A stretch of 5,294 nt of DNA from Arenicella sp. (GTDB lineage: Bacteria; Pseudomonadota; Gammaproteobacteria; Arenicellales; Arenicellaceae). Every line of letters starts with the position of its first letter. Position 1 is the stretch's first letter. Location of the stretch: NCBI GenBank assembly GCA_018677115.1, contig JAHHOC010000259.1:1-5294 (forward strand), given 5' to 3'. The translations under genes were made by a program, and so were the position numbers. Shown one piece after another: positions 1-5,294 of the stretch. The notes below the pieces were generated by a model. It had not been told where the DNA came from. It saw only the letters and a list, made by a program, of their open reading frames with translations, and did not search any database.

Positions 1-2
1 TG

Positions 3-1328
3 ACACAGGGCCTGTTACGTCTGCAGCAGGACTACTCAGCCCAGTCAATCAGCAAGGATGTGAATCAGTTATTTGCACAGATCCAGGCCAATGAGCGTGC
101 GGCGGTTTTTGTGCTGGTTGATTTTCATCATTATCTGCATGATCCGGTAGCGCTCCGCCACATTAAAGATGTGCTGATACATTCACCGCAACATACCCTG
201 ATACTGTTATCGCAGTCGGTGGAATTGCCCGAAGAACTGAAGCCAAAGGCAACCCACTATCGATTGCCATTGCCTACCAAAAGTGAATTAACTTCGATGG
301 TAAATAGCCTGGCGTTGGAATTATTGGACAATACTGATGCGCAGCTGAAGGTCTCTGAAAAGGGGATTATCAAGCGCCTAGTTGCGAATCTCTGCGGGCT
401 GTCTTTTGTGGATGCCGAACGTATGGCTCGGCATGCCATTTTCAATGATGGCATCATCAACCAGGACGACCTGGATGAGCTGACCAAACATAAATTTGAT
501 CTGCTTAATCATAACCATGTACTCAATCTGGAACTCGATTTCGCCGAATTTGATGATATAGCTGGCTTCGACAATATGAAGCAGTGGCTGGAGCTGCGCC
601 GGCCGGTATTCTCCGGCGAAGTAGATCTGCCCGGCGAAGACAAACCCAAAGGCATGTTATTGCTTGGCGTACAGGGTTGCGGCAAGAGCCTGGCAGCGAA
701 GGCGGTGGCCGGTTCATGGCAATTGCCACTGCTGCATATGGATTTCGGCACCCTCTATAATCGATTCTATGGCCAGACTGAAGAGAATCTGCGCACCGCG
801 CTGGCGGTTGCCGAGAAGCTGGAACCCTGTGTGCTATGGATTGATGAAATTGAAAAAGGCATGTCAGCGGTTTCCAGCAGCGACGATGTGTCGAAGCGAT
901 TACTGGGGACATTCTTAACCTGGCTGGCGGAAAAAAAGCAATCCGTATTTGTGGTGGCAACGGCCAATGATGTCACTGCGTTACCGCCGGAGCTTATGCG
1001 TAAAGGCCGTTTCGACGAAGTGTTCTTTGTTGATCTGCCCGATGCCAGCACCCGCGCCGCCATATTTGCACTGCATATGGCGCGGCGTGAGCAATCCATA
1101 GCCGGTCTGGACATGCTGAAAATAGTCGAGTTAAGCGAAGGGTTTTCGGGTGCGGAACTTGAGCAGGTGGTGGTATCAGCCCTGTATCACACCTATGCCG
1201 ACCGACGCCGCATTGATACCGGGTTAATAGTGGAGTTGATTAAAAGTACCTCGCCATTGTCGGTACTTATGGCGGAAAAAATCCAGGCCCTGCGTAATTG
1301 GGCGCAGGGGCGAGCAGTGCTGGTTTAA
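3..1328 (+). CDS. Ycf46-like AAA+ ATPase, 5'-truncated by window edge
   Basis: This is an AAA+ ATPase of the Ycf46 type (COG0464-like), a family found in cyanobacteria, plastids and many proteobacteria whose client is not established. The frame is open to the left edge. The first start codon inside the window is the GTG at 60, but 19 sense codons precede it and the family is usually about 500 residues, so the true start probably lies outside. Numbering from that GTG, the N-terminal part has the family-typical VFVLVDFHHYL stretch (residues 16-26). Next come Walker A GVQGCGKS (203-210), Walker B CVLWIDEIEK (D262, E263), sensor-1 Asn303 in VATAND, Arg-finger candidates R314 and R317 in MRKGRFD, and a GFSGAE sensor-2 region (361-366). 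All ATPase residues are intact, so it should be active and cytosolic. It ends with TAA, 94 bp before ggt. Family assignment is confident; cellular role is unknown. Confidence 0.9.
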   Translation, partial: TQGLLRLQQDYSAQSISKDVNQLFAQIQANERAAVFVLVDFHHYLHDPVALRHIKDVLIHSPQHTLILLSQSVELPEELKPKATHYRLPLPTKSELTSMVNSLALELLDNTDAQLKVSEKGIIKRLVANLCGLSFVDAERMARHAIFNDGIINQDDLDELTKHKFDLLNHNHVLNLELDFAEFDDIAGFDNMKQWLELRRPVFSGEVDLPGEDKPKGMLLLGVQGCGKSLAAKAVAGSWQLPLLHMDFGTLYNRFYGQTEENLRTALAVAEKLEPCVLWIDEIEKGMSAVSSSDDVSKRLLGTFLTWLAEKKQSVFVVATANDVTALPPELMRKGRFDEVFFVDLPDASTRAAIFALHMARREQSIAGLDMLKIVELSEGFSGAELEQVVVSALYHTYADRRRIDTGLIVELIKSTSPLSVLMAEKIQALRNWAQGRAVLV

Positions 1329-1422
1329 GCGTACTGTTAATGGTCGGTGTTGCGCCTGTACTGAACATCTAACCCTGATCAACGCTACTCTTTGCAGCCC
1401 GCTTGGCCTTACAATAGCAAAC

Positions 1423-1476
1423 ATGAAAAAATTCGATTACTTCGCAGTGCTGACAGTCTGTCTTTTGTCTGCTTGC
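1423..1476 (+). other. Lipoprotein signal peptide of the GGT precursor
   Basis: Residues 1-18 show a two-Lys N-region, a hydrophobic core (YFAVLTVCLL) and the lipobox L15-S16-A17-C18. Signal peptidase II should cut before Cys18, which becomes lipidated. Residue +2 is Ala rather than Asp, so by the E. coli Lol rule the protein would go to the outer membrane. E. coli GGT, in contrast, is a soluble periplasmic protein. Confidence 0.8.
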
Positions 1477-3168
1477 GCAACAGCGACCGACAGTCATTCT
1501 GTCGGTTTAAAAGCTTCTCCCGCCATGGTGGTGACTGCGAATCCACATGCCTCTAAAGCCGGAGCCGATATATTGCGCGCTGGCGGTTCAGCAGTAGACG
1601 CGGCAATCGCGATCGAAGCGGTGCTTAGCCTTGTTGAGCCGCAAAGTTCAGGATTGGCGGGTGGTGGGTTCATGACCCACTTTGATGCAGAGACCAGGGC
1701 GCTGACCATCTATGACGGCCGTGAAACCGCTCCGGCCAGTGCCACTGCCGACATGTTTATGCTGCCGGAAGGCAAGCCGATGGGTTTTATCGCTGCCAAA
1801 ACCAGCGGCCTTTCCACCGGTGTGCCGGGCATGGTTTCGCTGTTGCACCTTGCGCATCAGGATCATGGGCGAATTAAATGGGGTGAGCATTTCTCTCAGG
1901 CACGGCTCCTGGCAACCGAAGGATTTGCTGTTTTACCGCGGCTGCATGGTTTAATCCAGCGCTTTTCACGTTTTATTCCCAAGACTCCAGATGAGGGGCC
2001 GGTAGCCGCCTACCACTACTTTCACGATGAATTCGGTGAGCCGGTAGCGGTAGGACACGTGCTGAAGAATCCTGATTATGCGGCCGCGCTGGAGCGCATT
2101 GCCGCCGACCCATCTAATTTTTACCGGGGCCCTATCGCTGAACAGATCGTGACACAGGTGGCGCAGGCTCCGCGCGCCGGGGACCTGACAAAATCGGATC
2201 TGGCTGCCTACCGCGCACAGCGCAGAGCGGCAGTGTGCATGCCCTATCGCAAGCTGCAGCTTTGTGGGCCGCCGCCGCCTTCTTCCTGGCTAGCGGTGGC
2301 GGCTATCATGGGATTGCTGGAACATGCCCCGGCGTTTTCCGGGCAGGGTAAAGACGACCCGGCTAACTGGGGTATTTTCGCCGAAGCCCAGCGCCTTGCC
2401 TACGCTGATCGCGACCGCTATGTTGCCGATAGCAGCATGGTCGAGGTCCCAGTGCAAGGCATGCTCGACCCGGATTATTTAAAATCCCGCGCCGCACAAA
2501 TATCATCGCAGAGCGCGATCGACAAAGTGAGTGCCGGCGATCCCTGGGCCTATCAACCCGGGCAACGCAAGGTGGCCGGCTTTGACGCGGCAACCGATAT
2601 TGCCGGTACCACGCATTTCGTGGTGGTAGACCATGCCGGTGACGTGGTGTCGATGACTGCCAGCGTTGAGAGTATCTTTGGTTCGACGCGAATGGCCGGG
2701 GGCATGTTCCTTAATAATCAACTCACCGACTTTTCGTTCAAGTCGACTGATCCGCAGGGACTACCCATCGCCAACAGGGTGGCGCCCGGCAAGCGCCCCC
2801 GATCCTCCATGTCGCCGACTATCGTGCTGGATGAAAACGGCGATTTTATGATGGCCACCGGCTCGCCCGGTGGAAATTCCATTATTGCCTACACGGCTAA
2901 AACGCTGGTTGGTGTGCTGGAGTGGGGCCTGAATCCGCAACAGTCGGTCGAATTGCCGAACATGGTGGCTCGCCATGACAGGGTGCGCATTGAGAAGGAC
3001 CTGGCGCCGGCCGAGCATATTAGAGCACTGCGGGAGTTTGGTTTTGAGGTCAAGGAAAGCGCCGGTGAGAATTCAGGCTTGAGCGTGGTGCTGCGACATG
3101 CCGATGGCCGGCTTGAAGGTGGGGTAGACCCACGCCGCGAGGGCGTGATCGAGGTAGTGCAGCCTTAA
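1423..3168 (+). CDS. ggt: Gamma-glutamyltransferase family Ntn-hydrolase, predicted lipoprotein
   Basis: This is a gamma-glutamyltranspeptidase/hydrolase precursor of 581 residues, about the length of E. coli GGT (580). The family cleaves gamma-glutamyl bonds such as that in glutathione, after the precursor cuts itself into a large and a small subunit. The nucleophile is Thr396 in GTTHFVVVD, giving a small subunit of about 186 residues. Matching the E. coli site are R100 (YDGRETAPA; E. coli R114), D436 (LNNQLTDFS; D433), S461-S462 (RSSMSP) and G483-G484 (GSPGG). Glu416 stands where E. coli has Asn411, and the D436-S461 segment that carries the lid is about four residues shorter than in E. coli, so substrate preference may differ. 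The ATG at 1423 directly precedes a signal peptide with lipobox LSAC (Cys18). No clear Shine-Dalgarno sequence is visible. It lies 19 bp upstream of rarD, probably in one transcript. The family call is very secure; glutathione as the substrate is not. Confidence 0.93.
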   Translation: MKKFDYFAVLTVCLLSACATATDSHSVGLKASPAMVVTANPHASKAGADILRAGGSAVDAAIAIEAVLSLVEPQSSGLAGGGFMTHFDAETRALTIYDGRETAPASATADMFMLPEGKPMGFIAAKTSGLSTGVPGMVSLLHLAHQDHGRIKWGEHFSQARLLATEGFAVLPRLHGLIQRFSRFIPKTPDEGPVAAYHYFHDEFGEPVAVGHVLKNPDYAAALERIAADPSNFYRGPIAEQIVTQVAQAPRAGDLTKSDLAAYRAQRRAAVCMPYRKLQLCGPPPPSSWLAVAAIMGLLEHAPAFSGQGKDDPANWGIFAEAQRLAYADRDRYVADSSMVEVPVQGMLDPDYLKSRAAQISSQSAIDKVSAGDPWAYQPGQRKVAGFDAATDIAGTTHFVVVDHAGDVVSMTASVESIFGSTRMAGGMFLNNQLTDFSFKSTDPQGLPIANRVAPGKRPRSSMSPTIVLDENGDFMMATGSPGGNSIIAYTAKTLVGVLEWGLNPQQSVELPNMVARHDRVRIEKDLAPAEHIRALREFGFEVKESAGENSGLSVVLRHADGRLEGGVDPRREGVIEVVQP

Positions 3169-3187
3169 ACCGGGGCTCGCTCACAAC

Positions 3188-4081
3188 TTGAAAAATCTTG
3201 GCCTGGCGTACGCTCTGGCAGCCTACTTCATCTGGGGCTTTGCGCCGATCCTGTGGAAATCGATAGACCAGATTCCCAGCGTGGAGATTGTCGCCCACCG
3301 TATGGTGTGGTCCTGTGTGCTTGCCTTGCTGGTGATTCTGCTGAGCCGAATGCGGGTGGAATTTTTGGCACTGATGCGCAATCCGCAATTAATATTCCGC
3401 CTGTTTATCGCTTCGGTGCTGATTTCCCTCAACTGGGGGATTTATATCTGGGGAGTGAACAGCGGCAATATTGTTGAAACGGCCATGGGTTATTTCATCA
3501 ATCCGCTGATTAATGTTTTATTCGGCGTCATGTTTTTCAATGAGAAACTACGCCCGCCGCAGATGTTGGCAATAGCGATTGCCGCCGCCGGTGTCGTTTA
3601 CTTGCTCATCATATATGGCGAGCTACCCTTGATCGCGCTTTCCCTGGCCATCACCTTCGCCTGTTACGGAGCGGTCAAAAAGACTATTCAGGTACCGGCG
3701 ATTCAGGGCATGGCGGTGGAAACCACACTGATGTTTTTGCCGGCGTTGATTTATGTGTTGTATCTGGGTGCACAGGGGCAGGGTAACTTTGGTAACAGCG
3801 GCTATTTTTCCGGCATGCTGATACTTGGCGGTGCGATTACCCTGATCCCCTTATTGTTCTTCGCCGCAGCGGCTAAGAAAATAAGTTTAACCGCGCTTGG
3901 TATGACCCAATATCTGGGGCCAACCCTGCAACTGATCATCGGTGTGTGGATTTATAACGAACCGTTTGGTTCGCAGCAGCAGATTTCGTTTGGTTTGATC
4001 TGGCTGGCGCTGTTTATCTATTCCATTGACCAACTACAAAACCGGCGCAGGATCAGGCTTGCGGATTTGAAACTGGGCTAA
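3188..4081 (+). CDS. rarD: RarD-type EamA/DMT family permease
   Basis: This is an inner-membrane permease of the drug/metabolite transporter superfamily, RarD branch (chloramphenicol-sensitivity protein family). At 297 residues with about ten hydrophobic segments (roughly 4-22, 34-53, 70-90, 97-117, 125-143, 145-163, 178-194, 208-227, 233-255, 264-281), it has the usual size and two-repeat EamA layout. RarD-typical motifs are AAYFIWG (11-17), E33/H37-R38/W41-S42, NWGIYIWGVN (82-91), GYFINPL (101-107), QYLGP (241-245) and NEPF (257-260). The start is TTG at 3188: an in-frame TAG at 3155 closes the frame upstream, no ATG or GTG lies between, and homology begins at once. A GGGG at 3172-3175 is at best a weak ribosome site. 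The gene follows ggt by 19 bp, suggesting co-transcription. The family's true substrate is not settled; amino acids or related metabolites are plausible. Its TAA stop sits in a degenerate first unit of the downstream repeat. Confidence 0.92.
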   Translation: MKNLGLAYALAAYFIWGFAPILWKSIDQIPSVEIVAHRMVWSCVLALLVILLSRMRVEFLALMRNPQLIFRLFIASVLISLNWGIYIWGVNSGNIVETAMGYFINPLINVLFGVMFFNEKLRPPQMLAIAIAAAGVVYLLIIYGELPLIALSLAITFACYGAVKKTIQVPAIQGMAVETTLMFLPALIYVLYLGAQGQGNFGNSGYFSGMLILGGAITLIPLLFFAAAAKKISLTALGMTQYLGPTLQLIIGVWIYNEPFGSQQQISFGLIWLALFIYSIDQLQNRRRIRLADLKLG

Positions 4082-4096
4082 CGGCTATTATTCCCC

Positions 4097-4203
4097 AGCA
4101 GCTAACGGTTTTTGTCTACCGGCGATGGCTTTTTTCTACCGGCGGCTATCGGCTTTTTTCTACCGGCGGCTAACGGCTTTTTTCTACCGGCGGCTAACGG
4201 CTT
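4097..4203. repeat. 24-bp tandem repeat between convergent gene ends
   Basis: About 4.4 copies of a 24-bp unit lie head to tail: 4097-4120 (four mismatches), 4121-4140 (20 bp, internal 4-bp deletion), 4141-4164 (one mismatch), 4165-4188 (taken as consensus) and 4189-4203 (partial, 15 bp identical). The core is GGCTAACGG, followed in most copies by C and six T. A degenerate copy in the same 24-bp phase precedes it at 4073-4096, matching at 16 of 24 positions and including the rarD stop codon. The last partial copy contains the stop of the - strand VWA gene. Copies are most alike near the VWA gene, pointing to recent slippage expansion there. T6 tracts on the + strand (4130-4135, 4154-4159, 4178-4183) follow GC-rich DNA, but I find no more than 3-4 bp of possible stem within a unit, so this is not a standard intrinsic terminator. 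Confidence 0.93.
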
Positions 4204-5294
4204 AAGTAAGCCATTGCTTCTTCCATGCCCTTCAGAGTCAGCGGATACATTCGGTCATCCATCAATTCCTTGATTATCTTGGTCGATTGAGTGTGCTTCC
4301 AATACTCTCTCGGCGTCGGGTTTAACCACACGGCTTTATCGTAGGTATCAGTAAAGCGCTTTAACCAGTTACTACCCGGCTCACTGTTCATAAAATCTAT
4401 GCCACCACCCGAGTGGGTTATCTCGTAAGTCGCCATGGCCGCATCACCAACAAAGATTACTTTGTAGTCGCTGCCGTATTTGTGCAGCACATCTTGGGTG
4501 GGTGAGATTTCGTCATAGCGAAGCTGGCTGTTCTGCCACAGGCCGTCGTAAATAAAATTGTGGAAGTAGTAATATTCCATGTGCTTGAACTCTACCCGCG
4601 CGGCGCTGAACAGCTCCTCACAGGTGCGCACATACGGATCCATTGAACCACCGACATCAAACAGCAACAGCACTTTTACTGAATTGTGCCGCTCCGGTAC
4701 CATTTTGATGTCCAGCAAGCCGCCATTGTGTGCAGTCGAGCGGATAGTATCGTCCAAATCAAGTTCGTCTTCGGCACCAGTACGTGCAAACTTGCGCAGC
4801 CGGCGTAAAGCCATCTTAATATTACGTGTGCCGAGTTCGATGCTGTCGTCCAGGTCTTTGAAATCGCGGCGGTCCCAGACCTTAACTGCGCTCTTACCGC
4901 CGCCTTCGCCACCGATGCGGATGCCTTCCGGGTTGTAACCGCTGTTGCCAAAAGGTGAAGTGCCGCCGGTGCCAATCCATTTACTGCCACCCTGATGCCT
5001 TTCGTTCTGCTCTTCGAGGCGTTTTTTGAAAGTCTCGATCAGTTTTTCCAATCCGCCCAGGCTTTCAATCTGTGCCTTCTCCTCTTCGCTAAGCGTGTTC
5101 ATAAATTCATTGCGCAACCATTCCTCAGGAATCAGCGCCTCTATGAAATCTTCCAGTTTTTCAAGCTCGGTAAAGTGAGCTTTGAATGCGCGGTCAAATT
5201 TGTCGAAATTCTTCTCGTCCTTGACCATGCATGTGCGGCTCAGGTAATAAAATTGATCCATGTCCGCGAACGCCAGCCGATGTTGCAGGGCGGT
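4194..5294 (-). CDS. CoxE-like VWA-domain protein, 5'-truncated by window edge
   Basis: This is a conserved von Willebrand factor A domain protein of the CoxE-like, COG3825-like family. Such genes commonly sit beside a MoxR-type AAA+ ATPase, and the pairs are thought to act as cofactor-insertion or chaperone modules; the target here is unknown. The frame is open to the right edge. The first Met in the window (5259-5261) is preceded by 11 sense codons that fit the family (ending LAFAD before MDQFYYLSR), so the start is probably outside. Numbered from that Met there is a charged helical region (13-90), a Gly-rich family signature (GGTSPFGNSGYNPEG, 99-113), ELGTRNIKMALRRLRKFAR (142-160) and LDLDDTIRST (167-176), then the VWA domain from about residue 195. 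The metal-site motif reads D202-V-G-G-S206, with Gly replacing the first Ser of DxSxS; D273 in VGDAAM is a further candidate ligand. No signal peptide or membrane segment is seen, so it is probably cytosolic. It converges on rarD, 112 bp away. Confidence 0.9.
   Translation of the reverse strand, partial: TALQHRLAFADMDQFYYLSRTCMVKDEKNFDKFDRAFKAHFTELEKLEDFIEALIPEEWLRNEFMNTLSEEEKAQIESLGGLEKLIETFKKRLEEQNERHQGGSKWIGTGGTSPFGNSGYNPEGIRIGGEGGGKSAVKVWDRRDFKDLDDSIELGTRNIKMALRRLRKFARTGAEDELDLDDTIRSTAHNGGLLDIKMVPERHNSVKVLLLFDVGGSMDPYVRTCEELFSAARVEFKHMEYYYFHNFIYDGLWQNSQLRYDEISPTQDVLHKYGSDYKVIFVGDAAMATYEITHSGGGIDFMNSEPGSNWLKRFTDTYDKAVWLNPTPREYWKHTQSTKIIKELMDDRMYPLTLKGMEEAMAYLSR

Noticed and set aside
523..960. 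145-codon open frame on the - strand inside the AAA+ gene
   Set aside because: It lies wholly opposite the conserved ATPase core, is rich in Arg and Pro as antisense frames in GC-rich DNA tend to be, and shows no recognisable family.
767..1114. 115-codon - strand open frame inside the AAA+ gene
   Set aside because: It is a shadow of conserved coding sequence on the other strand, with no family features and no upstream signals.
1315..1336. Imperfect hairpin over the AAA+ stop codon (CAGTGCT with AGC-GT-ACTG)
   Set aside because: It has a 2-base bulge and no T tract follows, so a terminator is not supported.
1301..1356. GGCGCA/TGCGCC inverted repeat near the end of the AAA+ gene
   Set aside because: The arms are only 6 bp, about 44 bp apart, with no T tract, as expected by chance in this composition.
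1392..1415. Promoter-like TTGCAG and TACAAT before ggt
   Set aside because: The spacer is only 12 bp and TACAAT ends 7 bases before the ATG, which would give an almost leaderless transcript. It is too weak to annotate.
3050..3388. 112-codon - strand open frame across the ggt/rarD junction
   Set aside because: It overlaps two well-supported + strand genes, and its composition, rich in His, Gln and Arg, resembles no known protein.
4097..4203. CRISPR array
   Set aside because: The copies are directly contiguous with no spacers, and the unit is a simple 24-bp tandem repeat.
4579..4938. 119-codon + strand open frame inside the VWA gene
   Set aside because: It is a Ser- and Arg-rich antisense translation of the conserved VWA sequence with no family match.

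Overview
The window looks like chromosomal DNA of a Gram-negative proteobacterium, most likely a gammaproteobacterium. The evidence is a lipoprotein-type gamma-glutamyltransferase, a RarD permease, a CoxE-like VWA protein and moderate GC content. A finer taxonomic placement is inference and I do not attempt it. The DNA is dense with genes. Nothing in it points to an insertion sequence, prophage, CRISPR array, tRNA or rRNA. Both edges cut through genes.

Left to right: (1) the C-terminal ~440 residues of a Ycf46-like AAA+ ATPase on the + strand, open through the left edge; (2) a 94-bp gap with no convincing promoter or terminator; (3) a complete gamma-glutamyltransferase on the + strand with a lipobox signal peptide; (4) after 19 bp, a complete RarD-type EamA permease on the + strand, starting with TTG; (5) a 24-bp-period tandem repeat filling the space between two convergent genes; (6) most of a CoxE-like VWA-domain protein on the - strand, whose N-terminus lies beyond the right edge.

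The ggt and rarD genes are close enough to share a transcript. A periplasmic or membrane-anchored enzyme releasing amino acids or dipeptides next to an inner-membrane metabolite permease would make sense, but this pairing is inferred from position only. The AAA+ ATPase and the VWA protein each belong to conserved but poorly characterised families. They face each other from opposite ends and need not be linked; the VWA protein's usual MoxR-type partner would be expected just outside the right edge.

I see no clear new multi-gene system. The most unusual feature is the stop-to-stop repeat. Both convergent genes end inside copies of the same short core, and the unit length preserves the VWA reading frame so that each of the well-matched copies repeats its TAG stop. 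Second is the gamma-glutamyltransferase, which has Glu where the E. coli enzyme has a substrate-binding Asn and a lid segment of intermediate length, so its substrate may not be glutathione.
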